A stretch of 6,849 nucleotides of DNA from an uncultured Litorilinea sp. (GCA_937922105.1 CAKZVN010000163.1:1-6849), one strand, 5' to 3'. Counted from the first letter of the stretch, positions 1 through 6,109 are shown. Program-made: numbers and translations. The notes: generated by a model not told the origin, from the sequence alone.

Positions 1-445
1 CGCCGCGCGCCAGGCTGGTGAGCGTGACCTCGGCATCCAGGGCCAAGAGGGGGGCGATGGCGTCGTTGGCAGGGCTGGCGGTGATCACGTTGCCCGCAAT
101 GGTGGCGCGGTTGCGAATCTGCGGCGCGCCCACTTCCCAGCAGGCGCGTGCCAGGGGAAAGGCCTGCGCCACAACGCGCGCATCCGCCACACACTGGTTG
201 TGCGTGACCAGTGGTCCCAGCGTAAAGTGGCCCCCTTCCAGGCGAATCTCGCTCAAGCAGGGGATGTGGGTCAAGTCAATCAGCCCCAAGTCGCCGCCGT
301 CGGGCGCGCGGCGTTGACCGCGCTCCATCTCCAGCAGCAAGTCGGTCGCCCCCGCGATTGCGCGTGCGGCGGGGCCGTGTTGCGCCTTGAGCGCTAGCGC
401 CTCCTCCAGCGTGGTGGGTGTGGCAACGAAGCGATAGGTGATCAC
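1..445 (-). CDS. FAD-binding subunit (subunit M) of a xanthine dehydrogenase/CO dehydrogenase-type molybdenum hydroxylase, partial
   Basis: The first 148 codons are present and the C-terminus runs off the left edge. In this family the subunit carries electrons from the iron-sulphur subunit to FAD; the partners are a small 2Fe-2S subunit and a large molybdopterin subunit. Seen in the sequence: AGATDLL at residues 31-37 matches the first FAD-pyrophosphate loop, LGPLVTHNQ near 76-84 is family-typical, and RNRATIAGN (111-119) followed by SPANDAIAPLLALDAEV (124-140) matches the second FAD loop. The usual length is about 290 residues, so roughly half is here. The start is GTG at 445, chosen because GGAGAGAG at 458-451 sits 5 nt upstream and residues 2-6 (ITYRF) fit the family N-terminus. 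It lies 57 bp after rimI and probably begins the operon for the rest of the enzyme. The substrate cannot be told from this subunit; CoxM-, XdhB- and CutM-like roles all remain possible. Confidence 0.88.
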   Translation of the reverse strand, partial: MITYRFVATPTTLEEALALKAQHGPAARAIAGATDLLLEMERGQRRAPDGGDLGLIDLTHIPCLSEIRLEGGHFTLGPLVTHNQCVADARVVAQAFPLARACWEVGAPQIRNRATIAGNVITASPANDAIAPLLALDAEVTLTSLARG

Positions 446-450
446 GGATG

Positions 451-458
451 CTCTCTCC
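451..458 (-). promoter_or_regulatory. Shine-Dalgarno deciding the GTG start of the FAD subunit
   Basis: On the minus strand the sequence GGAGAGAG is followed by 5 nt and then GTG at 445. No in-frame ATG lies near it, so this site decides the start of the flavoprotein subunit. Confidence 0.7.
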
Positions 459-502
459 GGTAGAACTTCGGGCGCGTGCTTGCCTTCAGCCCGACGGGCG
501 AC

Positions 503-1111
503 TCACCCATCGCGCGCCTCTGGCCCTTGTTCCAGCGTGTCCAGCCGGGCGCGCAGCGGCGTCCAGACCGCGGGCGTGCGTAGCTCTTGCAGGGTGAGCA
601 GCCGGGCGTCCTCGCCAGTGTCGCGATAGTAGCCGCGGCGCAGCCCCACGGTGACAAAGCCCAGCTTGTGATAGAGCGCAATCGCCGGCGCGTTGGCAAC
701 GCGTACCTCCAGCGTCACCAGGTCTGCCCCTGCGTCACGGGCCGCCGCCAAGAGGCGCAGCAAGGTCCACTCGCCCAGGTGTCGCCGCCGCCAGTCGGGA
801 TGCACGGCGATGGTGGTCACGTGCGCCTCCTCGCCCAGCAGCCACAGCCCGGCATAGCTGAGGACCGGCGGCGTGGGCGGGTGGGCGACCCCCGCGCGCC
901 CGACCCAATACGACGCCATGTGGTTGCGGAGTTCCTGGCGATAGGTCCCTTCACTCCAGGGGGAGGGAAAGCAGCGCCGCTCCAAGTCCAGCACCGCGGG
1001 CAGGTCGTCGGGCTGCATGGGGACAAAACGGAGCGCCAGTTCGCGCGGGAAGTCGCGCCCTTGCGCTGTCTTGGAAATTGCCTGGGGTTCGAGCGGTTCG
1101 TTGCGATTCAC
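503..1111 (-). CDS. rimI: RimI-like GNAT N-alpha-acetyltransferase
   Basis: RimI transfers acetyl from acetyl-CoA to the N-terminal alanine of ribosomal protein S18 and, in some bacteria, to other N-termini, in the cytoplasm. With GTG at 1111 the product has 202 residues. Seen: the first strand LRFVPM (27-32), CFPSPWSEG (47-55) typical of RimI, motif A from VTTIAVHPDW (98-107), then LEVRVANAPAIALYHKLGF (134-152) and RRGYYRDTGEDA (158-169). By alignment with E. coli RimI, E135 and Y147 match the catalytic Glu103 and Tyr115, with the same 12-residue spacing. Odd point: the pyrophosphate loop reads RRRHLGEW (108-115), with His where the first Gly of R-x-x-G-x-G normally sits. The N-terminus (about 25 residues) and C-terminus (about 25) extend past the usual 150-residue enzyme. 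An ATG further upstream at 1216 would lie inside proB, and the ATG at 1018 would cut off strand 1. It follows proB by 13 nt and is probably cotranscribed with it. Confidence 0.85.
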   Translation of the reverse strand: MNRNEPLEPQAISKTAQGRDFPRELALRFVPMQPDDLPAVLDLERRCFPSPWSEGTYRQELRNHMASYWVGRAGVAHPPTPPVLSYAGLWLLGEEAHVTTIAVHPDWRRRHLGEWTLLRLLAAARDAGADLVTLEVRVANAPAIALYHKLGFVTVGLRRGYYRDTGEDARLLTLQELRTPAVWTPLRARLDTLEQGPEARDG

Positions 1112-1117
1112 ACGCGG

Positions 1118-1123
1118 TCCTAT
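1118..1123 (-). promoter_or_regulatory. Shine-Dalgarno deciding the GTG start of rimI
   Basis: ATAGGA (1123-1118 on the minus strand) lies 6 nt before GTG at 1111 and just after the proB stop codon (1127-1125). It favours this GTG over the longer ATG start at 1216, which would overlap proB by about 90 nt. Confidence 0.6.
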
Positions 1124-1124
1124 C

Positions 1125-2231
1125 TCAATCTGCCAATATGACCAAGTTGTTGCGGTGGATGGCTTCGTCGCCATAAGTATAGCCCAGCCGCTCGGCAATC
1201 TCGTGGGAATGGGCACCGGCGATGCGCGCCAGGTCGGTGCTGTTATAGGCTGTCAAGCCGCGCGCCAGCTCGCGGCGCTCCAGGTCTAGGATGGTCACCG
1301 TGTCCCCGCGCTCGAAGCGTCCTTCCACCGCGCGGATGCCCGCAGGCAGCAGGCTGCGCCCGCGCTCGCAAATGGCGCGCACTGCGCCCTCGTCAATCAG
1401 CAAACGACCTGCCGGTTTCGGCCCGGCTAAAATCCACCGTTTTCGGCTCTCCGGTCGCGACTCCAGCGCCACAAAGCGCGTCCCTACCGCTTCGCCCGCC
1501 GCCGCGCGCAGGATGACGTTGGGCGCTTTGCCCGCCGCAATGATCACGTCAATCCCGGCGTGGCGGGCTATGTTGGCCGCGTTGAGCTTGGTCACCATGC
1601 CGCCCACCCCCAAGCCGGAGACGCTGCCCCCGGCTTGGGCGCGCAGCGCGGCGTCAATGCGATGGACCTCGGGGATCAACTGCGCGTCCGGGTTGGTGCG
1701 CGGGTCCGCGGTAAAGAGGCCCGGCTGATCGGTGAGAATGAGCAGCAGATCGGCGCTGACCAGGGTCGCCACCAGTGCCGACAGAGTATCGTTGTCGCCC
1801 ACCTTGATCTCCTCGGTGGCGATGGCGTCGTTCTCGTTGACCACCGGGATGATGCGCTGTTCCAACAGCGCGGTGAGCGCATCGCGCGCGTTGAGGTATC
1901 GCTGGCGGTTTTCCACGTCGGCGCGGGTGAGTAAGACTTGGCCGATGCGAATGCCGTAAATCTCAAAGAAACGGCTCCATTGCAGCATCAGTCGTGGCTG
2001 CCCTACGGCAGCCAGCACTTGTTTGCTGACAATGGTGGGCGGTAGATCGGGGAAGCCCAACTGGGCGCGGCCCGCAGCCACCGCGCCCGATGTACAGACG
2101 ACAATATCATGACCCGCATGGAACAACTCGGCGCACTGGCGGGTCAATTCCACCATGTGCGCGCTGTCCAGCGTGCGCGTGCCGCCGGTCAAGACGCTGG
2201 TGCCTAGCTTGACGACAATTCGTTTGCCCAT
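1125..2231 (-). CDS. proB: Glutamate 5-kinase (AAK kinase plus PUA domain)
   Basis: ProB phosphorylates L-glutamate with ATP to gamma-glutamyl phosphate, the first and proline-inhibited step of proline synthesis, in the cytoplasm. The 368-residue product matches the length of E. coli ProB (367). Seen: the N-terminal phosphate loop VVKLGTSVLTGG (6-17, K8), CTSGAVAAGR (46-55, S48), the glutamate-binding segment PVVNENDAIATEE (129-141) and VGDNDTLSALVA (144-155), LTDQPGLFTADPR (166-178), and GVGGMVTKLNAA (208-219, with K215 matching the ATP-site lysine). The last ~100 residues form a PUA domain, with RLLIDEGAV near its start and the HRNNLVIL tail. The start is ATG at 2231; I see no good Shine-Dalgarno before it. 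proA is not beside it in this window; rimI follows instead. The family assignment is secure. Confidence 0.96.
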   Translation of the reverse strand: MGKRIVVKLGTSVLTGGTRTLDSAHMVELTRQCAELFHAGHDIVVCTSGAVAAGRAQLGFPDLPPTIVSKQVLAAVGQPRLMLQWSRFFEIYGIRIGQVLLTRADVENRQRYLNARDALTALLEQRIIPVVNENDAIATEEIKVGDNDTLSALVATLVSADLLLILTDQPGLFTADPRTNPDAQLIPEVHRIDAALRAQAGGSVSGLGVGGMVTKLNAANIARHAGIDVIIAAGKAPNVILRAAAGEAVGTRFVALESRPESRKRWILAGPKPAGRLLIDEGAVRAICERGRSLLPAGIRAVEGRFERGDTVTILDLERRELARGLTAYNSTDLARIAGAHSHEIAERLGYTYGDEAIHRNNLVILAD

Positions 2232-2281
2232 CGGTCGCTACGATTGCTCAGCATGGATGATGTTACACAAGCTGCTCCGTC

Positions 2282-2317
2282 CATCTTTCTGGAAACTCGC
2301 AGCTTCCAGGAAAGATG
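2282..2317. repeat. Intergenic inverted repeat (hairpin) between the sortase gene and proB
   Basis: The arm CATCTTTCTGGAA (2282-2294) pairs with TTCCAGGAAAGATG (2304-2317), giving 13 base pairs with one bulged base around a 9-nt loop. It starts 27 bp after the sortase stop and ends 50 bp before the proB start, both genes reading leftward. No T tract follows on either strand, so it is not a classic intrinsic terminator. It could be a U-less terminator, a 3'-end stabilising hairpin, or an RNA element in the proB leader. Confidence 0.6.
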
Positions 2318-2344
2318 ATAGGGAAGATATGCCCCCGGAGGTGT

Positions 2345-3004
2345 TTAGTCCGCGGCGTGCGGTTTCGCCACGACGACGATGCGATGGGTGTTGTTGTTGC
2401 GCGGCCAACAACTGACCAGCGTGAGTCGCTCCTCGTCGAAGGGGCCGATCCAGCGCGCATTGGCGATGCGCTGCTCATGGGTCGCCTTGAGTTCCGGCAA
2501 GACCACCACCTGCTGTATAGTGTACTCGTAGCGTTGCTCGCCCACCCAGAGGGTGACGGTATGTCCCTGGCGCAGCCGGTCCAGTTCGCGAAAGACCGCT
2601 CCCAAGATGTTGTTGTGCCCGCTGAGGACGATATTGCCGCCCTCGCCGGGCAGCGCGCTGTTTTTATGCCAGCCCGCCGCGTATTCGGCGACATCCCACT
2701 CGCTGAAGATTTGGCCGTCGCGATTGCGGGCCGGGTGCCAGCCCAACTCCACCACCGGAATATCCACGTTGATGGCGGGAATTTGGAGCCGGTCCGGGAG
2801 CGCACGCGCAGGAGTCGTTGTGGCAGTGGGAGGGGTTTCTGCCGGGGTGAGCAGCCCCGCGGCGCGATTGGGGAGCGGCGGCGCAACCTCGGCAACGGGC
2901 TGCACCGGCAGCGCCGGCACCTGTGCCGCGGCAGCTGGACCACAGCCTGCAATCCCCAGCGCGGACAGGCCCGCCGCCCAGCACAGAAAATCTCGTCGGT
3001 TCAT
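2345..3004 (-). CDS. Sortase family cysteine transpeptidase with a Tat/lipoprotein signal
   Basis: Sortases cleave a sorting motif in exported proteins and join the new C-terminus to an amino group on the cell surface or on another protein. The 219-residue product carries the sortase catalytic triad: H130 in VLSGHNN (126-132), C199 in TLVSC (195-199, the TLxTC motif with Ser), and R208 in NNTHRIVVV (204-212). The N-terminus reads MNRRDFLCWAAGLSALGIAGC: twin arginine R3-R4 with F6-L7, a hydrophobic stretch, then lipobox IAGC with C21. A Pro/Ala/Thr-rich linker runs to about residue 70, and the catalytic barrel spans about 71-216. The start is ATG at 3004, with TAGGT 7 nt upstream; a reading frame open to 3346 overlaps the next gene and is not the start. 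Class D/E-like by the SGHNN pattern, but the subclass is uncertain. No LPxTG-type substrate is visible in the window. Confidence 0.88.
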   Translation of the reverse strand: MNRRDFLCWAAGLSALGIAGCGPAAAAQVPALPVQPVAEVAPPLPNRAAGLLTPAETPPTATTTPARALPDRLQIPAINVDIPVVELGWHPARNRDGQIFSEWDVAEYAAGWHKNSALPGEGGNIVLSGHNNILGAVFRELDRLRQGHTVTLWVGEQRYEYTIQQVVVLPELKATHEQRIANARWIGPFDEERLTLVSCWPRNNNTHRIVVVAKPHAAD

Positions 3005-3185
3005 ACAATGACCTACCGATAAAGACCGGGCAATCAAGACCGGATGATGGCGGATCGCAAGGATCCGGTGGATGATGGGTGGTTGCCGGCCCAAACGGAA
3101 CGACGGCAACCGGATCAGAGCATGAATGCAACGCGCTCCCCATGAACAGGGCGGCACGAGGATTCCAAAAACGCGTACGGCGCAG
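3005..3185. other. Intergenic region between the LysM lipoprotein gene and the sortase gene
   Basis: These 181 bp contain no coding sequence I can support. They hold short repeats: AAGACCGG at 3022-3029 and again at 3036-3043 (14-nt period), GGATGATGG at 3042-3050 and 3070-3078, and two overlapping inverted repeats listed separately. The length suggests that the sortase has its own promoter, but no clear -35/-10 pair was found. Confidence 0.5.
3062..3116. repeat. Two overlapping inverted repeats sharing one right arm
   Basis: GGTTGCCG (3081-3088) pairs with CGGCAACC (3104-3111) around a 15-nt loop. GATCCGGT (3062-3069) pairs with ACCGGATC (3109-3116). The right arms overlap by 3 nt, so the full structures compete or form one bulged stem. 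It lies just downstream of the LysM gene, about 70 bp past its stop, and may end or stabilise that transcript. No T tract follows. Confidence 0.45.
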
Positions 3186-4202
3186 TTAGGGCTGGATACG
3201 ACGGCCCTGAGCGGCGGCATGAATCCGCACCACGGGGCCGCCCACCGGCGCCAGCACCGCAGTGAAGGCGCTGCTGCCCCCGCGCGGGATGACGTTGTAC
3301 TCCGGCTCCACTTGGCGCATGGCGACCACGCGGTCCAGCGGGTCATAGGCCGTCAAGACGACCTGCACGCGCACGGCCTCCTCCGGCCCGCGGTTATGCA
3401 CCACGCCGCTTACCGTATAGGAGGCATAGCGCTCGCTCTCGACGACCAACTCCTCCACGACCAAATCGCGATAATAGCTGCCCAGATAGCCGGGGACAGC
3501 GGAGACCGCATAGGCGCGGTATTGCTCGAACTTGCCCGGCGCTTCGCCGAAAAGCAACGCAAAGGGCGCGCGCTCGTTGCTGTCCACCAAGTCCAACGCC
3601 ACCAAGCCCTGGGCCTGTCCCACTTGCACGCCCGCATCGTCCAAGAGCGTCACCCCGACGCGTACTTGCTCCAGCGGGACGCCGCTGCTGTTGACGACTT
3701 CGCCCAAGACCCACAGCCCGCCGATGGCGGTTTCGCTGAAGTGAAGATTTGCTACCTCGACCGGCATGGGCGTGGGGGTGGCGGTCGCCTCCGCCACAAG
3801 AATGGCGTCCTCCTCGCGCGGGACGATCAGCTGGCGCCCGATTTGCAAGGTGCGCGGGTCAAGAATGCCGTTGGCCTCCTGGAGCGCCGCAACGCTGACG
3901 CCGTATCGGTTGGCAATCGCCAACAGGCTCTCGCCTGCCTGGATGGTGTGGAATACCGGCGTGGGTGTGATGGTCGGTGTCGCGGTCGGCGCCGGTGTAT
4001 AGGGCGCGGGCGTGGCGGTCGGTTCGTCGGTGGGGTTGACCACCGCCAGCGCAATGGTCGGGGTGGGGGCAGGCGTCGGCGTGGGCGTCACGGTGATCAC
4101 CTGCCCGCACCCGGCTCCGATCAAGACCCCCAGCCCCGCCAGCACAAGGCCGCGTCCCCATCTCTTTACCCTGTGCCCGGCTTGCATTTGCGCGGTTTCC
4201 AT
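3186..4202 (-). CDS. LysM-domain lipoprotein with Thr/Pro-rich spacer and two beta-rich C-terminal domains
   Basis: LysM domains bind N-acetylglucosamine in peptidoglycan, so this is probably a surface lipoprotein held in the membrane and touching the wall. In the 338-residue product, residues 12-31 form a signal peptide ending in lipobox IGAGC with C32. Residues 38-82 are a spacer rich in TP repeats. A LysM domain spans about 85-128 (HTIQAGESLLAIANRYGV..., ending IGRQLIVP), followed by a second short ATPTPMP linker (140-147). Residues 150-235 resemble an FxLYD-like beta sandwich (LWVLGEVVNSSGVPLEQVRV), and about 245-335 look like a second copy (YTVSGVVHNRGPEEAVRVQV). The start is ATG at 4202, supported by a leaderless promoter directly upstream; M6 at 4187 is an alternative. 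It lies upstream of the sortase gene on the same strand, suggesting a shared envelope role. The specific function is unknown. Confidence 0.85.
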   Translation of the reverse strand: METAQMQAGHRVKRWGRGLVLAGLGVLIGAGCGQVITVTPTPTPAPTPTIALAVVNPTDEPTATPAPYTPAPTATPTITPTPVFHTIQAGESLLAIANRYGVSVAALQEANGILDPRTLQIGRQLIVPREEDAILVAEATATPTPMPVEVANLHFSETAIGGLWVLGEVVNSSGVPLEQVRVGVTLLDDAGVQVGQAQGLVALDLVDSNERAPFALLFGEAPGKFEQYRAYAVSAVPGYLGSYYRDLVVEELVVESERYASYTVSGVVHNRGPEEAVRVQVVLTAYDPLDRVVAMRQVEPEYNVIPRGGSSAFTAVLAPVGGPVVRIHAAAQGRRIQP

Positions 4203-4211
4203 ATAGACTGG

Positions 4212-4220
4212 AGTATACCA
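4212..4220 (-). promoter_or_regulatory. Extended -10 promoter giving a near-leaderless LysM transcript
   Basis: On the minus strand TGGTATACT reads as an extended -10 (TGn plus TATACT, 5 of 6 to TATAAT). Its last base is 9 nt before the ATG at 4202, so transcription would start 0-3 nt from the start codon. No Shine-Dalgarno precedes that ATG, which agrees with leaderless translation. I see no matching -35 hexamer, as is usual for extended -10 promoters. Confidence 0.55.
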
Positions 4221-4297
4221 TAGCCGGCGCGCATTCGATCCGCCGATATGGTGATCCGCGCAGCCGGTCGTTTCCTGTCTGCCCGCTTCCTATTGTC

Positions 4298-4303
4298 GAG
4301 GAG
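4298..4303 (+). promoter_or_regulatory. Shine-Dalgarno of the metallophosphoesterase gene
   Basis: GAGGAG lies 6 nt before ATG at 4310 and is the strongest ribosome-binding site in the window. The rest of the divergent region 4221-4297 shows no clear -35/-10 pair for the plus strand. Confidence 0.75.
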
Positions 4304-4309
4304 CCGGTC

Positions 4310-4825
4310 ATGAAGATTGCACTTTTTTCCGATAGCCACGACCAAATCGCGCACTTGGAAGCCGCGCTGGTTGCGGCGCGCGCCGCCGGGGCACAACTCT
4401 TGCTCCACGCCGGAGACCTCTGCGCGCCCTTTATGCTCGACCGTCTGGGTCGCGGCTTTGCCGGCCCCATCCATGTGGTCTTCGGCAACAACGACGGCGA
4501 CGGGCGGCTGTTACAAACCATCGCGACCAAGCACGCCCACATCACGCTCCACGGCATCTATGCCGAGATTGACCTCCCGTCTACAGGCCAAGCCCCCGCC
4601 CGGCGACTTGCGCTCATCCACTATCCCGAGCCGGCGCGGCGCATCGCCCAGTCCGGCGAGTTCGACCTGGTCTGCTACGGGCACAATCACCAGAAGCATG
4701 TGGAGCAACTGGGCAGGGGATGGCTGGTCAACCCCGGCGAACTGTTGGGCATGAATGGCGCGCCCACCTGGGGCCTCTACGATACCCACACCGGCGACTT
4801 TACGCACCGGTCACTAGAGAGTTGA
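4310..4825 (+). CDS. YfcE/MJ0936-type metallophosphoesterase
   Basis: This is a small calcineurin-like phosphoesterase of 171 residues, the normal size for the YfcE/MJ0936 group, whose members hydrolyse phosphodiesters with two metal ions (often Mn). The metal-site motifs are all present: D8 and H10 in SDSHD, D36 in HAGDL, N60 and D62 in FGNND, H104 in LIHY, and H125/H127 in YGHNH. The LVNPGE segment (139-144) near the C-terminus is also typical. One deviation: the histidine motif reads LIHYPEP rather than the common THGH, which may change the active-site rim. There is no signal peptide, so it is cytoplasmic. It starts at ATG 4310 behind a strong GAGGAG and is followed 6 nt later by a HAD phosphatase gene, so the two are probably one operon. 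The physiological substrate is unknown. Confidence 0.9.
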   Translation: MKIALFSDSHDQIAHLEAALVAARAAGAQLLLHAGDLCAPFMLDRLGRGFAGPIHVVFGNNDGDGRLLQTIATKHAHITLHGIYAEIDLPSTGQAPARRLALIHYPEPARRIAQSGEFDLVCYGHNHQKHVEQLGRGWLVNPGELLGMNGAPTWGLYDTHTGDFTHRSLES

Positions 4826-4831
4826 CACATC

Positions 4832-5569
4832 ATGGACCAGGCCATGTGGCCCAAAGCCATGTTGATTGACATGGACGACACCATCCTGAATTTGAGCGCG
4901 GGCGCCACCCGGGCCTGGCAGCAATTGGTGGACGACTACGCGTCGCGTTTGCCTAATCCCGACCGCGACGCTTTCCAAGCGGCGCTCATCGCTGCGCGCA
5001 CCGACTACTGGCGCGACCCGGCAACCCATCGCCCCGGTCGCTTGGACCTGACCGGCTCGCGCCGAGCTATCATTCAGCAGGCGTTGCGGGCCGTGGGCCT
5101 GCCTGATGCAACTGCCACCTACGAGTTGGCCGCGCAGATGGCTCATGAACTGACTGAAGCCATTCTCGCCGGTATCGAACCCTTCCCCGGCGCGGTGGAG
5201 ACGGTCGCCGCGCTGCGTGCGCACGGGATACGCTTGGCGCTGATCACCAACGGCGAGGCGCGCGAACAGCGGCGCAAGATCACACGCCACAACTTGGCCC
5301 CGCTCTTCGATTGTGTGTTGGTGGAAGGTGAGTTCGGCGTGGGGAAGCCCGACCCTGCGGTCTATCACCATGCGCTGGCGCAGCTGGACGCCGCGCCCAG
5401 CGAAGCGTGGATGATCGGCGACAACCTGGAATGGGAAGTGCGCGTGCCCCAACAACTAGGCCTCTATACCGTATGGGTGGACTTTGCCGCCAAGGGCCTG
5501 CCGCCGGAAAGCCCTGCCCAACCCGATCGTATCATCCATCGCTTGGCGGAGTTATTGCCGCAAGCATAG
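4832..5569 (+). CDS. HAD-superfamily hydrolase (phosphatase)
   Basis: HAD hydrolases remove phosphate from small molecules through an aspartyl-phosphate intermediate. All four motifs are visible in the 245-residue product: motif I IDMDDT (12-17, nucleophile D13, acid/base D15), motif II LITN (137-140, T139), motif III lysine K172 in GVGKPDP, and motif IV IGDNLEWEV (195-203, D197). A helical C1-type cap fits residues 20-112. Motif IV ends in E202 where relatives often carry Asp (GDNLEWD), a mild change in a possible Mg ligand. The start at 4832 is 6 nt after the phosphoesterase stop, with AGAGAG 10 nt upstream; M5 at 4844 is possible. The gene probably depends on upstream transcription. The substrate cannot be predicted, and a link to the phosphoesterase's substrate is only suggested by adjacency. 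It ends 12 bp from the convergent Cas4-like gene. Confidence 0.92.
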   Translation: MDQAMWPKAMLIDMDDTILNLSAGATRAWQQLVDDYASRLPNPDRDAFQAALIAARTDYWRDPATHRPGRLDLTGSRRAIIQQALRAVGLPDATATYELAAQMAHELTEAILAGIEPFPGAVETVAALRAHGIRLALITNGEAREQRRKITRHNLAPLFDCVLVEGEFGVGKPDPAVYHHALAQLDAAPSEAWMIGDNLEWEVRVPQQLGLYTVWVDFAAKGLPPESPAQPDRIIHRLAELLPQA

Positions 5570-5581
5570 CCGCGCCGTCAA

Positions 5582-6109
5582 TCAGCCAAGCGCCTGCGCG
5601 CAGGCATAGCGCACGCCGCAGTGGCGACAGCGCGCAGAGTCCGCGTGGTCGCGGTCCAAATCGGCGGCGCTGCGACCGCGGCGGATAGCCTCTGCCGTTT
5701 CCAGCACGGCCCGGCGCAATTCCGGCGTGAAGGGGATTTGCAAGGTGGCGTCGGCGTAGTGGAGCAACCCGTGGGGTGGCGTCTGTTTTGCCGTCTCCTC
5801 TACCAGCAAGCAATAGGTCGCCAACTGGAGCAGATGATGGCGCGGCAGTTGGGCCGGGCGTCGTCTACTCTTGACCTCCACCGGAATCAGCGCGCCCGAC
5901 GCCAGCCGGACCACATAGTCCGGTTTGCCCACCAACCCATAGCGCCGCGAGATCAAGGGCGCGGTCTGCGGTTGCCACTCCGCAGTGTCGGCGTAGACCA
6001 CCGTGCCGGTGGGCAGCCCGGTCGTCACGTGCAAGCGCCGCGCACGCAGGAGTAGGATAAAGCCTGCTATGAAGATAAGGACCGCCCCAAGGAGCAATAT
6101 CCATTCCAC
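5582..6109 (-). CDS. Membrane-anchored Cas4/Dna2-like PD-(D/E)XK nuclease
   Basis: The 175-residue product starts with a hydrophobic helix at about residues 4-21, then a basic RARR stretch that should place the rest in the cytoplasm. The RecB/Cas4-type nuclease core follows: D64 in GKPDYVV (motif II), E78 and K80 in IPVEVKS (motif III), and Q95/Y99 in LLQLATY (QxxxY motif). The C-terminus carries C161-x2-C164-x5-C170, the pattern of the three C-terminal iron-sulphur cysteines of Cas4. The N-terminal cluster cysteine of Cas4 is missing; the only other Cys is C100, next to the QxxxY motif. GTG at 6109 is the only reasonable start: a stop lies 21 nt upstream in frame, and no Shine-Dalgarno is clear. 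No CRISPR array or cas1/cas2 gene is present, so an adaptation role is unlikely; DNA repair or defence is more plausible. The family call is good, the function unknown. Confidence 0.85.
   Translation of the reverse strand: MEWILLLGAVLIFIAGFILLLRARRLHVTTGLPTGTVVYADTAEWQPQTAPLISRRYGLVGKPDYVVRLASGALIPVEVKSRRRPAQLPRHHLLQLATYCLLVEETAKQTPPHGLLHYADATLQIPFTPELRRAVLETAEAIRRGRSAADLDRDHADSARCRHCGVRYACAQALG

Noticed and set aside
489..499. GCCCGACGGGC as a terminator after rimI
   Set aside because: Its loop is too small for a normal hairpin and no T tract follows.
587..1141. A 184-codon plus-strand open frame opposite rimI
   Set aside because: It has no recognisable motif, and the opposite strand encodes clear RimI motifs.
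2263..2952. A 229-codon minus-strand frame overlapping the sortase gene
   Set aside because: It is the shifted frame of the sortase, Arg/Ser-rich without motifs, and it runs through the intergenic hairpin.
3005..3346. Longer N-terminus for the sortase, from 3346
   Set aside because: It would overlap the 3' end of the LysM gene by 161 nt. The added residues lack structure, while ATG 3004 has a Shine-Dalgarno and begins a proper signal peptide.
3126..4223. A 365-codon plus-strand open frame across the LysM region
   Set aside because: It is antisense to the LysM gene, rich in Arg, His and Gly as expected from the reverse of TP-repeat and GC-rich codons, and shows no domain. The minus-strand frame has a signal peptide, LysM domain and promoter.
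4822..4827. TTGACA between the phosphoesterase and HAD genes as a -35 box
   Set aside because: No -10-like hexamer sits 16-18 nt downstream, and that position is inside the HAD coding sequence.
5582..6109. CRISPR adaptation locus
   Set aside because: Apart from the Cas4-like protein there is no repeat array, cas1 or cas2 in the window.
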